Shown: positions 21,625 through 33,135 of the stretch, piece after piece
How the letters are laid out: every line of letters begins with the position of its first letter
Position numbering within the stretch: the stretch's first letter is position 1
From: Piscicola geometra
Lineage: Eukaryota > Annelida > Clitellata > Hirudinida > Piscicolidae
Direction: 5' to 3'
Assembly (NCBI GenBank): GCA_943735955.1
Contig: OX030955.1
Location: forward strand, 10,550,647 to 10,614,646
Length of the DNA: 64,000 bases
Program-made: the position numbers and the translations under genes
The notes under the pieces: generated by a model
What the model was told of the DNA's origin: nothing
The model's database searches: none
The model's input: only the letters and a program-made list of their open reading frames with translations

Positions 21625-21907
21625 ATTGAAAGTGAGATAAAAGATGCTTTTGAGCCTACATGTTGTACATCCCGCCTGAAATTTCCACCATGTATTTGTT
21701 ATTTATTTTTGCACTTAAGTTGCCACTAACCGTCTTGCCGTTGCAACTTGCAAAAAGCTCCATATCGCTGAGAGAATAATACATTCTAGAAGAAAAACAG
21801 TTAATTAACGAAAAATGAATGCATTACAAAAAATTGCTGATCAACTAACTATCTAATTAACCCGAGCTCTTTTTCGTATAGAAAAAATTGAAAAGAGAAA
21901 ATAAAAA

Positions 21908-22025
21908 GTCTACGGCACCCGGTATTCCCAGGCGGTCACCCATCCAAGTACTAACCGGGCTCGACGTTGCTTAACTTCGGTGATCGGACGAGAACCGGTG
22001 CTTTCAACGTGATATGGCCGTAGAC
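21908..22025 (-). rRNA. 5S rRNA, copy 55
   Basis: Consensus; downstream spacer has 'tagaaaaaattg' in place of the usual 'tagcaaaaattg'. Confidence 0.97.
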
Positions 22026-22308
22026 ATTGAAAGTGAGATAAAAGATACTTTTGAGCCTACATGTTGTACATCCCGCCTGAAATGTCCACCATGTATTTGT
22101 TATTTATTTTTGCACTTAAGTTGCCACCAACCGTCTTGCCGTTGCAACTTGAAAAAAGCTCCATATCGCTGAGAGAATAATACATTCTAAAAGAAAAACA
22201 GTTAATTAACGAAAAATGAATGCATTACAAAAAATTGCTGATCAACTAACTATCTAATTAACCCGAGCTCTTTTTCGTATAGCAAAAATTGAAAAGAGAA
22301 AATAAAAA

Positions 22309-22426
22309 GTCTACGGCACCCGGTATTCCCAGGCAATCACCCATCCAAGTACTAACCGGGCTCGACGTTGCTTAATTTCGGTGATCGGACGAGAACCGGT
22401 GCTTTCAACGTGATATGGCCGTAGAC
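22309..22426 (-). rRNA. 5S rRNA, copy 56 (C91U+C92U+G51A)
   Basis: Same class as copy 50; last gene with G51A. Confidence 0.95.
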
Positions 22427-22709
22427 ATTGAAAGTGAGATAAAAGATGCTTTTGAGCCTACATGTTGTACATCCCGCCTGAAATTTCCACCATGTATTTG
22501 TTATTTATTTTTGCACTTAAGTTGCCACCAACCGTCTTGCCGTTGCAACTTGCAAAAAGCTCCATATCGCTGAGAGAATAATACATTCTAGAAGAAAAAC
22601 AGTTAATTAACGAAAAATGAATGCATTACAAAAAATTGCTGATCAACTAACTATCTAATTAACCCGAGCTCTTTTTCGTATAGCAAAAATTGAAAAGAGA
22701 AAATAAAAA

Positions 22710-22827
22710 GTCTACGGCACCCGGTATTCCCAGGCGGTCACCCATCCAAGTACTAACCGGGCTCGACGTTGCTTAACTTCGGTGATCGGACGAGAACCGG
22801 TGCTTTCAACGTGATATGGCCGTAGAC
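22710..22827 (-). rRNA. 5S rRNA, copy 57
   Basis: Consensus; right spacer 'ccaactgtc'. Confidence 0.97.
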
Positions 22828-23110
22828 ATTGAAAGTGAGATAAAAGATACTTTTGAGCCTACATGTTGTACATCCCGCCTGAAATGTCCACCATGTATTT
22901 GTTATTTATTTTTGCACTTAAGTTGCCACCAACTGTCTTGCCGTTGCAACTTGCAAAAAGCTCCATATCGCTGAGAGAATAATACATTCTAGAAGAAAAA
23001 CAGTTAATTAACGAAAAATGAATGCATTACAAAAAATTGCTGATCAACTAACTATCTAATTAACCCGAGCTCTTTTTCGTATAGCAAAAATTGAAAAGAG
23101 AAAATAAAAA

Positions 23111-23228
23111 GTCTACGGCACCCGGTATTCCCAGGCGGTCACCCATCCAAGTACTAACCGGGCTCGACGTTGCTTAACTTCGGTGATCGGACGAGAACCG
23201 GTGCTTTCAACGTGATATGGCCGTAGAC
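23111..23228 (-). rRNA. 5S rRNA, copy 58
   Basis: Consensus; 5' flank 'gtgaaataaaagaag'. Confidence 0.97.
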
Positions 23229-23511
23229 ATTGAAAGTGAAATAAAAGAAGCTTTTGAGCCTACATGTTGTACATCCCGCCTGAAATGTCCACCATGTATT
23301 TGTTATTTATTTTTGCACTTAAGTTGCCACCAACCGTCTTGCCGTTGCAACTTGCAAAAAGCTCCATATCGCTGAGAGAATAATACATTCTAGAAGAAAA
23401 ACAGTTAATTAACGAAAAATGAATGCATTACAAAAAATTGCTGATCAACTAACTATCTAATTAACCCGAGCTCTTTTTCGTATAGCAAAAATTGAAAAGA
23501 GAAAATAAAAA

Positions 23512-23629
23512 GTCTACGGCACCCGGTATTCCCAGGCGGTCACCCATCCAAGTACTAACCGGGCTCGACGTTGCTTAACTTCGGTGATCGGACGAGAACC
23601 GGTGCTTTCAACGTGATATGGCCGTAGAC
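23512..23629 (-). rRNA. 5S rRNA, copy 59
   Basis: Consensus; right spacer 'ccaactgtc'. Confidence 0.97.
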
Positions 23630-23912
23630 ATTGAAAGTGAGATAAAAGATACTTTTGAGCCTACATGTTGTACATCCCGCCTGAAATGTCCACCATGTAT
23701 TTGTTATTTATTTTTGCACTTAAGTTGCCACCAACTGTCTTGCCGTTGCAACTTGCAAAAAGCTCCATATCGCTGAGAGAATAATACATTCTAGAAGAAA
23801 AACAGTTAATTAACGAAAAATGAATGCATTACAAAAAATTGCTGATCAACTAACTATCTAATTAACCCGAGCTCTTTTTCGTATAGCAAAAATTGAAAAG
23901 AGAAAATAAAAA

Positions 23913-24030
23913 GTCTACGGCACCCGGTATTCCCAGGCGGTCACCCATCCAAGTACTAACCGGGCTCGACGTTGCTTAACTTCGGTGATCGGACGAGAAC
24001 CGGTGCTTTCAACGTGATATGGCCGTAGAC
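23913..24030 (-). rRNA. 5S rRNA, copy 60
   Basis: Consensus; 5' flank 'gtgaaataaaagaag'. Confidence 0.97.
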
Positions 24031-24313
24031 ATTGAAAGTGAAATAAAAGAAGATTTTGAGCCTACATGTTGTACATCCCGCCTGAAATGTCCACCATGTA
24101 TTTGTTATTTATTTTTGCACTTAAGTTGCCACCAACCGTCTTGCCGTTGCAACTTGCAAAAAGCTCCATATCGCTGAGAGAATAATACATTCTAAAAGAA
24201 AAACAGTTAATTAACGAAAAATGAATGCATTACAAAAAATTGCTGATCAACTAACTATCTAATTAACCCGAGCTCTTTTTCGTATAGCAAAAATTGAAAA
24301 GAGAAAATAAAAA

Positions 24314-24431
24314 GTCTACGGCACCCGGTATTCCCAGGCGGTCACCCATCCAAGTACTAACCGGGCTCGACGTTGCTTAACTTCGGTGATCGGACGAGAA
24401 CCGGTGCTTTCAACGTGATATGGCCGTAGAC
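24314..24431 (-). rRNA. 5S rRNA, copy 61
   Basis: Consensus; 5' flank has 'acattaaaagtg'. Confidence 0.97.
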
Positions 24432-24714
24432 ATTAAAAGTGAGATAAAAGATGATTTTGAGCCTACATGTTGTACATCCCGCCTGAAATGTCCACCATGT
24501 ATTTGTTATTTATTTTTGCACATAAGTTGCCACCAACCGTCTTGCCGTTGCAACTTGCAAAAAGCTCCATATCGCTGAGAGAATAATACATTCTAAAAGA
24601 AAAACAGTTAATTAACGAAAAATGAATGCATTACAAAAAATTGCTGATCAACTAACTATCTAATTAACCCGAGCTTTTTTTCGTATAGCAAAAATTGAAA
24701 AGAGAAAATAAAAA

Positions 24715-24832
24715 GTCTACGGCACCCGGTATTCCCAGGCGGTCACCCATCCAAGTACTAACCGGGCTCGACGTTGCTTAACTTCGGTGATCGGACGAGA
24801 ACCGGTGCTTTCAACGTGATATGGCCGTTGAC
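24715..24832 (-). rRNA. 5S rRNA, copy 62 (U4A)
   Basis: First U4A gene: A4 faces A115 and breaks a helix I pair. Its right spacer is the four-substitution 'ctaccg' form. Confidence 0.94.
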
Positions 24833-25115
24833 ATTGAAAGTGAGATAAAAGATGCTTTTGAGCCTACATGTTGTACATCCCGCCTGAAATGTCCACCATG
24901 TATTTGTTATTTATTTTTGCACTTAAGTTGCCACCTACCGTCTTGCCTTTGCAACTTGCCTAAAGCTCCATATCGCTGAGAGAATAATACATTCTAAAAG
25001 AAAAACAGTTAATTAACGAAAAATGAATGCATTACAAAAAATTGCTGATCAACTAACTATCTAATTAACCCGAGCTTTTTTTCGTATAGCAAAAATTGAA
25101 AAGAGAAAATAAAAA

Positions 25116-25233
25116 GTCTACGGCACCCGGTATTCCCAGGCGGTCACCCATCCAAGTACTAACCGGGCTCGACGTTGCTTAACTTCGGTGATCGGACGAG
25201 AACCGGTGCTTTCAACGTGAGATGGCCGTAGAC
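25116..25233 (-). rRNA. 5S rRNA, copy 63 (A13C)
   Basis: First A13C gene, with the linked flank change 'gacagtgaaag' just upstream of +1. Confidence 0.95.
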
Positions 25234-25516
25234 AGTGAAAGTGAGATAAAAGATGCTTTTGAGCCTACATGTTGTACATCCCGCCTGAAATGTCCACCAT
25301 GTATTTGTTATTTATTTTTGCACTTAAGTTGCCACCAACCGTCTTGCCGTTGCAACTTGAAAAAAGCTCCATATCGCTGAGAGAATAATACATTCTAAAA
25401 GAAAAACAGTTAATTAACGAAAAATGAATGCATTACAAAAAATTGCTGATCAACTAACTATCTAATTAACCCGAGCTCTTTTTCGTATAGCAAAAATTGA
25501 AAAGAGAAAATAAAAA

Positions 25517-25634
25517 GTCTACGGCACCCGGTATTCCCAGGCAATCACCCATCCAAGTACTAACCGGGCTCGACGTTGCTTAACTTCGGTGATCGGACGA
25601 GAACCGGTGATTTCAACGTGATATGGCCGTAGGC
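25517..25634 (-). rRNA. 5S rRNA, copy 64 (C91U+C92U+G25U+U2C)
   Basis: Double helix IV change without G51A, plus G25U and U2C; U2C faces A117 in helix I. Confidence 0.93.
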
Positions 25635-25917
25635 ATTGAAAGTGAGATAAAAGATACTTTTGAGCCTACATGTTGTACATCCCGCCTGAAATGTCCACCA
25701 TGTATTTGTTATTTATTTTTGCACTTAAGTTGCCACCAACCGTCTTGCCGTTGCAACTTGCAAAAAGCTCCATATCGCTGAGAGAATAATACATTCTAGA
25801 AGAAAAACAGTTAATTAACGAAAAATGAATGCATTACAAAAAATTGCTGATCAACTAACTATCTAATTAACCCGAGCTCTTTTTCGTATAGCAAAAATTG
25901 AAAAGAGAAAATAAAAC

Positions 25918-26035
25918 GTCTACGGCACCCGGTATTCCCAGGCGGTCACCCATCCAAGTACTAACCGGGCTCGACGTTGCTTAACTTCGGTGATCGGACG
26001 AGAACCGGTGCTTTCAACGTGATATGGCCGTAGAC
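25918..26035 (-). rRNA. 5S rRNA, copy 65 (altered terminator)
   Basis: The gene is consensus, but the base after its 3' end is G instead of T, so the first T-run is T4 and starts one base later. Confidence 0.96.
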
Positions 26036-26318
26036 ATTGAAAGTGAAATAAAAGAAGCTTTTGAGCCTACATGTTGTACATCCCGCCTGAAATGTCCACC
26101 ATGTATTTGTTATTTATTTTTGCACTTAAGTTGCCACCTACCGTCTTGCCTTTGCAACTTGCCTAAAGCTCCATATCGCTGAGAGAATAATACATTCTAA
26201 AAGAAAAACAGTTAATTAACGAAAAATGAATGCATTACAAAAAATTGCTGATCAACTAACTATCTAATTAACCCGAGCTTTTTTTCGTATAGCAAAAATT
26301 GAAAAGAGAAAATAAAAA

Positions 26319-26436
26319 GTCTACGGCACCCGGTATTCCCAGGCGGTCACCCATCCAAGTACTAACCGGGCTCGACGTTGCTTAACTTCGGTGATCGGAC
26401 GAGAACCGGTGCTTTCAACGTGAGATGGCCGTAGAC
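26319..26436 (-). rRNA. 5S rRNA, copy 66 (A13C)
   Basis: A13C; 1203-bp repeat of copy 63. Confidence 0.95.
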
Positions 26437-26719
26437 AGTGAAAGTGAGATAAAAGATGCTTTTGAGCCTACATGTTGTACATCCCGCCTGAAATGTCCAC
26501 CATGTATTTGTTATTTATTTTTGCACTTAAGTTGCCACCAACCGTCTTGCCGTTGCAACTTGAAAAAAGCTCCATATCGCTGAGAGAATAATTCATTCTA
26601 AAAGAAAAACAGTTAATTAACGAAAAATGAATGCATTACAAAAAATTGCTGATCAACTAACTATCTAATTAACCCGAGCTCTTTTTCGTATAGCAAAAAT
26701 TGAAAAGAGAAAATAAAAA

Positions 26720-26837
26720 GTCTACGGCACCCGGTATTCCCAGGCAATCACCCATCCAAGTACTAACCGGGCTCGACGTTGCTTAACTTCGGTGATCGGA
26801 CGAGAACCGGTGATTTCAACGTGATATGGCCGTAGGC
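26720..26837 (-). rRNA. 5S rRNA, copy 67 (C91U+C92U+G25U+U2C)
   Basis: Same as copy 64; last gene in the window with changes at 91/92. Confidence 0.93.
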
Positions 26838-27120
26838 ATTGAAAGTGAGATAAAAGATACTTTTGAGCCTACATGTTGTACATCCCGCCTGAAATGTCCA
26901 CCATGTATTTGTTATTTATTTTTGCACTTAAGTTGCCACCAACCGTCTTGCCGTTGCAACTTGCAAAAAGCTCCATATCGCTGAGAGAATAATACATTCT
27001 AGAAGAAAAACAGTTAATTAACGAAAAATGAATGCATTACAAAAAATTGCTGATCAACTAACTATCTAATTAACCCGAGCTCTTTTTCGTATAGCAAAAA
27101 TTGAAAAGAGAAAATAAAAA

Positions 27121-27238
27121 GTCTACGGCACCCGGTATTCCCAGGCGGTCACCCATCCAAGTACTAACCGGGCTCGACGTTGCTTAACTTCGGTGATCGG
27201 ACGAGAACCGGTGCTTTCAACGTGATATGGCCGTAGAC
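27121..27238 (-). rRNA. 5S rRNA, copy 68
   Basis: Consensus; 1203-bp repeat of copy 65 but with a normal T5. Confidence 0.97.
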
Positions 27239-27521
27239 ATTGAAAGTGAAATAAAAGAAGATTTTGAGCCTACATGTTGTACATCCCGCCTGAAATGTCC
27301 ACCATGTATTTGTTATTTATTTTTGCACTTAAGTTGCCACCAACCGTCTTGCCGTTGCAACTTGCAAAAAGCTCCATATCGCTGAGAGAATAATACATTC
27401 TAAAAGAAAAACAGTTAATTAACGAAAAATGAATGCATTACAAAAAATTGCTGATCAACTAACTATCTAATTAACCCGAGCTCTTTTTCGTATAGCAAAA
27501 ATTGAAAAGAGAAAATAAAAA

Positions 27522-27639
27522 GTCTACGGCACCCGGTATTCCCAGGCGGTCACCCATCCAAGTACTAACCGGGCTCGACGTTTCTTAACTTCGGTGATCG
27601 GACGAGAACCGGTGCTTTCAACGTGATATGGCTGTAGAC
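27522..27639 (-). rRNA. 5S rRNA, copy 69 (C57A+G7A)
   Basis: C57A lies in the A box; G7A breaks a helix I pair. Likely weakened. Confidence 0.92.
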
Positions 27640-27922
27640 ATTAAAAGTGAGATAAAAGATGCTTTTGAGCCTACATGTTGTACATCCCGCCTGAAATGTC
27701 CACCATGTATTTGTTATTTATTTTTGCACATAAGTTGCCACCAACCGTCTTGCCGTTGCAACTTGCAAAAAGCTCCATATCGCTGAGAGAATAATACATT
27801 CTAAAAGAAAAACAGTTAATTAACGAAAAATGAATGCATTACAAAAAATTGCTGATCAACTAACTATCTAATTAACCCGAGCTTTTTTTCGTATAGCAAA
27901 AATTGAAAAGAGAAAATAAAAA

Positions 27923-28040
27923 GTCTACGGCACCCGGTATTCCCAGGCGGTCACCCATCCAAGTACTAACCGGGCTCGACGTTGCTTAACTTCGGTGATC
28001 GGACGAGAACCGGTGCTTTCAACGTGAGATGGCCGTAGAC
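27923..28040 (-). rRNA. 5S rRNA, copy 70 (A13C)
   Basis: A13C with the linked 'gacagtgaaag' flank. Confidence 0.95.
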
Positions 28041-28323
28041 AGTGAAAGTGAGATAAAAGATGCTTTTGAGCCTACATGTTGTACATCCCGCCTGAAATGT
28101 CCACCATGTATTTGTTATTTATTTTTGCACTTAAGTTGCCACCAACCGTCTTGCCGTTGCAACTTGAAAAAAGCTCCATATCGCTGAGAGAATAATAAAT
28201 TCTAAAAGAAAAACAGTTAATTAACGAAAAATGAATGCATTACAAAAAATTGCTGATCAACTAACTATCTAATTAACCCGAGCTCTTTTTCGTATAGCAA
28301 AAATTGAAAAGAGAAAATAAAAA

Positions 28324-28441
28324 GTCTACGGCACCCGGTATTCCCAGGCGGTCACCCATCCAAGTACTAACCGGGCTCGACATTGCTTAACTTCGGTGAT
28401 CGGACGAGAACCGGTGCTTTCAACGTGATATGGCCGTAGAC
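28324..28441 (-). rRNA. 5S rRNA, copy 71 (C60U)
   Basis: Singleton C60U, a CpG-to-TpG change in the A box region; 5' flank 'atcgaaag' and 'gtttatcag'. Confidence 0.95.
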
Positions 28442-28724
28442 ATCGAAAGTGAGATAAAAGATGTTTATCAGCCTACATGTTGTACATCCCGCCTGAAATG
28501 TCCACCATGTATTTGTTATTTATTTTTGCACTTAAGTTGCCACCAACCGTCTTGCCGTTGCAACTTGCAAAAAGCTCCATATCGCTGAGAGAATAATACA
28601 TTCTAGAAGAAAAACAGTTAATTAACGAAAAATGAATGCATTACAAAAAATTGCTGATCAACTAACTATCTAATTAACCCGAGCTCTTTTTCGTATAGCA
28701 AAAATTGAAAAGAGAAAATAAAAA

Positions 28725-28842
28725 GTCTACGGCACGCGGTATTCCCAGGCGGTCACCCATCCAAGTACTAACCGGGCTCGACGTTGCTTAACTTCGGTGA
28801 TCGGACGAGAACCGGTGCTTTCAACGTGATATGGCCGTAGAC
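28725..28842 (-). rRNA. 5S rRNA, copy 72 (G107C)
   Basis: Singleton G107C near the 3' strand of the terminal helices. Confidence 0.95.
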
Positions 28843-29125
28843 ATTGAAAGTGAGATAAAAGATGCTTTTGAGCCTACATGTTGTACATCCCGCCTGAAAT
28901 GTCCACCATGTATTTGTTATTTATTTTTGCACATAAGTTGCCACCAACCGTCTTGCCGTTGCAACTTGCAAAAAGCTCCATATCGCTGAGAGAATAATAC
29001 ATTCTAAAAGAAAAACAGTTAATTAACGAAAAATGAATGCATTACAAAAAATTGCTGATCAACTAACTATCTAATTAACCCGAGCTCTTTTTCGTATAGC
29101 AAAAATTGAAAAGAGAAAATAAAAA

Positions 29126-29243
29126 GTCTACGGCACCCGGTATTCCCAGGCGGTCACCCATCCAAGTACTAACCGGGCTCGACGTTGCTTAACTTCGGTG
29201 ATCGGACGAGAACCGGTGCTTTCAACGTGATATGGCCGTAGAC
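29126..29243 (-). rRNA. 5S rRNA, copy 73
   Basis: Consensus; right spacer has paired markers 'aaagcttcat' and 'cccaagctt'. Confidence 0.97.
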
Positions 29244-29526
29244 ATTGAAAGTGAGATAAAAGATGCTTTTGAGCCTACATGTTGTACATCCCGCCTGAAA
29301 TGTCCACCATGTATTTGTTATTTATTTTTGCACTTAAGTTGCCACCAACCGTCTTGCCGTTGCAACTTGCAAAAAGCTTCATATCGCTGAGAGAATAATA
29401 CATTCTAAAAGAAAAACAGTTAATTAACGAAAAATGAATGCATTACAAAAAATTGCTGATCAACTAACTATCTAATTAACCCAAGCTTTTTTTCGTATAG
29501 CAAAAATTGAAAAGAGAAAATAAAAA

Positions 29527-29644
29527 GTCTACGGCACCCGGTATTCCCAGGCGGTCACCCATCCAAGTACTAACCGGGCTCGACGTTGCTTAACTTCGGT
29601 GATCGGACGAGAACCGGTGCTTTCAACGTGATATGGCCGTTGAC
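29527..29644 (-). rRNA. 5S rRNA, copy 74 (U4A)
   Basis: U4A, followed on the right by the 'ctaccg' spacer. Confidence 0.94.
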
Positions 29645-29927
29645 ATTGAAAGTGAGATAAAAGATGCTTTTGAGCCTACATGTTGTACATCCCGCCTGAA
29701 ATGTCCACCATGTATTTGTTATTTATTTTTGCACTTAAGTTGCCACCTACCGTCTTGCCTTTGCAACTTGCCTAAAGCTCCATATCGCTGAGAGAATAAT
29801 ACATTCTAAAAGAAAAACAGTTAATTAACGAAAAATGAATGCATTACAAAAAATTGCTGATCAACTAACTATCTAATTAACCCGAGCTTTTTTTCGTATA
29901 GCAAAAATTGAAAAGAGAAAATAAAAA

Positions 29928-30045
29928 GTCTACGGCACCCGGTATTCCCAGGCGGTCACCCATCCAAGTACTAACCGGGCTCGACGTTGCTTAACTTCGG
30001 TGATCGGACGAGAACCGGTGCTTTCAACGTGAGATGGCCGTAGAC
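29928..30045 (-). rRNA. 5S rRNA, copy 75 (A13C)
   Basis: A13C with linked flank; right spacer 'cttgaaaaaag'. Confidence 0.95.
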
Positions 30046-30328
30046 AGTGAAAGTGAGATAAAAGATGCTTTTGAGCCTACATGTTGTACATCCCGCCTGA
30101 AATGTCCACCATGTATTTGTTATTTATTTTTGCACTTAAGTTGCCACCAACCGTCTTGCCGTTGCAACTTGAAAAAAGCTCCATATCGCTGAGAGAATAA
30201 TACATTCTAAAAGAAAAACAGTTAATTAACGAAAAATGAATGCATTACAAAAAATTGCTGATCAACTAACTATCTAATTAACCCAAGCTCTTTTTCGTAT
30301 AGCAAAAATTGAAAAGAGAAAATAAAAA

Positions 30329-30446
30329 GTCTACGGCACCCGGTATTCCCAGGCGGTCACCCATCCAAGTACTAACCGGGCTCGACGTTGCTTAACTTCG
30401 GTGATCGGACGAGAACCGGTGCTTTCAACGTGATATGGCCGTAGAC
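30329..30446 (-). rRNA. 5S rRNA, copy 76
   Basis: Consensus; 5' flank 'atcgaaag' and 'gtttatcag'. Confidence 0.97.
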
Positions 30447-30729
30447 ATCGAAAGTGAGATAAAAGATGTTTATCAGCCTACATGTTGTACATCCCGCCTG
30501 AAATGTCCACCATGTATTTGTTATTTATTTTTGCACTTAAGTTGCCACCAACCGTCTTGCCGTTGCAACTTGCAAAAAGCTCCATATCGCTGAGAGAATA
30601 ATACATTCTAGAAGAAAAACAGTTAATTAACGAAAAATGAATGCATTACAAAAAATTGCTGATCAACTAACTATCTAATTAACCCGAGCTTTTTTTCGTA
30701 TAGCAAAAATTGAAAAGAGAAAATAAAAA

Positions 30730-30847
30730 GTCTACGGCACCCGGTATTCCCAGGCGGTCACCCATCCAAGTACTAACCGGGCTCGACGTTGCTTAACTTC
30801 GGTGATCGGACGAGAACCGGTGCTTTCAACGTGAGATGGCCGTAGAC
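30730..30847 (-). rRNA. 5S rRNA, copy 77 (A13C)
   Basis: A13C, here without a neighbouring U4A gene on the left. Confidence 0.95.
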
Positions 30848-31130
30848 AGTGAAAGTGAGATAAAAGATGCTTTTGAGCCTACATGTTGTACATCCCGCCT
30901 GAAATGTCCACCATGTATTTGTTATTTATTTTTGCACTTAAGTTGCCACCAACCGTCTTGCCGTTGCAACTTGAAAAAAGCTCCATATCGCTGAGAGAAT
31001 AATACATTCTAAAAGAAAAACAGTTAATTAACGAAAAATGAATGCATTACAAAAAATTGCTGATCAACTAACTATCTAATTAACCCGAGCTCTTTTTCGT
31101 ATAGCAAAAATTGAAAAGAGAAAATAAAAA

Positions 31131-31248
31131 GTCTACGGCACCCGGTATTCCCAGGCGGTCACCCATCCAAGTACTAACCGGGCTCGACGTTGCTTAACTT
31201 CGGTGATCGGACGAGAACCGGTGCTTTCAACGTGATATGGCCGTAGAC
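31131..31248 (-). rRNA. 5S rRNA, copy 78
   Basis: Consensus; right spacer 'gcacataag'. Confidence 0.97.
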
Positions 31249-31531
31249 ATTGAAAGTGAGATAAAAGATGCTTTTGAGCCTACATGTTGTACATCCCGCC
31301 TGAAATGTCCACCATGTATTTGTTATTTATTTTTGCACATAAGTTGCCACCAACCGTCTTGCCGTTGCAACTTGCAAAAAGCTCCATATCGCTGAGAGAA
31401 TAATACATTCTAAAAGAAAAACAGTTAATTAACGAAAAATGAATGCATTACAAAAAATTGCTGATCAACTAACTATCTAATTAACCCGAGCTCTTTTTCG
31501 TATAGCAAAAATTGAAAAGAGAAAATAAAAA

Positions 31532-31649
31532 GTCTACGGCACCCGGTATTCCCAGGCGGTCACCCATCCAAGTACTAACCGGGCTCGACGTTGCTTAACT
31601 TCGGTGATCGGACGAGAACCGGTGCTTTCAACGTGATATGGCCGTAGAC
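31532..31649 (-). rRNA. 5S rRNA, copy 79
   Basis: Consensus. Confidence 0.97.
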
Positions 31650-31932
31650 ATTGAAAGTGAGATAAAAGATGCTTTTGAGCCTACATGTTGTACATCCCGC
31701 CTGAAATGTCCACCATGTATTTGTTATTTATTTTTGCACTTAAGTTGCCACCAACCGTCTTGCCGTTGCAACTTGCAAAAAGCTCCATATCGCTGAGAGA
31801 ATAATACATTCTAAAAGAAAAACAGTTAATTAACGAAAAATGAATGCATTACAAAAAATTGCTGATCAACTAACTATCTAATTAACCCGAGCTCTTTTTC
31901 GTATAGCAAAAATTGAAAAGAGAAAATAAAAA

Positions 31933-32050
31933 GTCTACGGCACCCGGTATTCCCAGGCGGTCACCCATCCAAGTACTAACCGGGCTCGACGTTGCTTAAC
32001 TTCGGTGATCGGACAAGAACCGGTGCTTTCAACGTGATATGGCCGTAGAC
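31933..32050 (-). rRNA. 5S rRNA, copy 80 (C36U)
   Basis: Singleton C36U, a CpG-to-TpG change in helix III/loop C. Confidence 0.95.
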
Positions 32051-32333
32051 ATTGAAAGTGAGATAAAAGATGCTTTTGAGCCTACATGTTGTACATCCCG
32101 CCTGAAATGTCCACCATGTATTTGTTATTTATTTTTGCACTTAAGTTGCCACCAACCGTCTTGCCGTTGCAACTTGCAAAAAGCTTCATATCGCTGAGAG
32201 AATAATACATTCTAAAAGAAAAACAGTTAATTAACGAAAAATGAATGCATTACAAAAAATTGCTGATCAACTAACTATCTAATTAACCCAAGCTTTTTTT
32301 CGTATAGCAAAAATTGAAAAGAGAAAATAAAAA

Positions 32334-32451
32334 GTCTACGGCACCCGGTATTCCCAGGCGGTCACCCATCCAAGTACTAACCGGGCTCGACGTTGCTTAA
32401 CTTCGGTGATCGGACGAGAACCGGTGCTTTCAACGTGATATGGCCGTTGAC
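32334..32451 (-). rRNA. 5S rRNA, copy 81 (U4A)
   Basis: U4A; right spacer 'ctaccg'. Confidence 0.94.
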
Positions 32452-32734
32452 ATTGAAAGTGAGATAAAAGATGCTTTTGAGCCTACATGTTGTACATCCC
32501 GCCTGAAATGTCCACCATGTATTTGTTATTTATTTTTGCACTTAAGTTGCCACCTACCGTCTTGCCTTTGCAACTTGCCTAAAGCTCCATATCGCTGAGA
32601 GAATAATACATTCTAAAAGAAAAACAGTTAATTAACGAAAAATGAATGCATTACAAAAAATTGCTGATCAACTAACTATCTAATTAACCCGAGCTTTTTT
32701 TCGTATAGCAAAAATTGAAAAGAGAAAATAAAAA

Positions 32735-32852
32735 GTCTACGGCACCCGGTATTCCCAGGCGGTCACCCATCCAAGTACTAACCGGGCTCGACGTTGCTTA
32801 ACTTCGGTGATCGGACGAGAACCGGTGCTTTCAACGTGAGATGGCCGTAGAC
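32735..32852 (-). rRNA. 5S rRNA, copy 82 (A13C)
   Basis: A13C; right spacer has a private 'aaaaaatctcc'. Confidence 0.95.
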
Positions 32853-33135
32853 AGTGAAAGTGAGATAAAAGATGCTTTTGAGCCTACATGTTGTACATCC
32901 CGCCTGAAATGTCCACCATGTATTTGTTATTTATTTTTGCACTTAAGTTGCCACCAACCGTCTTGCCGTTGCAACTTGAAAAAATCTCCATATCGCTGAG
33001 AGAATAATACATTCTAAAAGAAAAACAGTTAATTAACGAAAAATGAATGCATTACAAAAAATTGCTGATCAACTAACTATCTAATTAACCCGAGCTCTTT
33101 TTCGTATAGCAAAAATTGAAAAGAGAAAATAAAAA

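Larger units (their letters stand above)
19502..22827. repeat. 802-bp dimers, four units (C91U+C92U+G51A / consensus)
   Basis: Copies 50, 52, 54 and 56 carry C91U, C92U and G51A and are each preceded on the left by the 'cttgaaaaaag' spacer form; consensus copies 49, 51, 53, 55 and 57 alternate with them. Confidence 0.85.
22710..24055. repeat. 802-bp dimer, two units
   Basis: Spacers right of copies 57 and 59 share 'ccaactgtc', and those right of copies 58 and 60 share 'gtgaaataaaagaag', at an offset of 802 bp. All four genes are consensus. Confidence 0.75.
25116..27238. repeat. Three-copy higher-order repeat, 1203 bp, two units
   Basis: Copies 63-65 recur as copies 66-68: an A13C gene, a gene with C91U+C92U+G25U+U2C, and a consensus gene. 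The 'ctaccg' spacer precedes both A13C genes (24936 and 26139). Confidence 0.85.

Noticed and set aside
24676..24686. T7 run on the plus strand ('gagcttttttt' form) as a Pol III terminator
   Set aside because: The 5S genes are on the other strand, where this is an A-run. It is a recurrent C-to-T spacer variant useful as a marker, with no evident terminator role.
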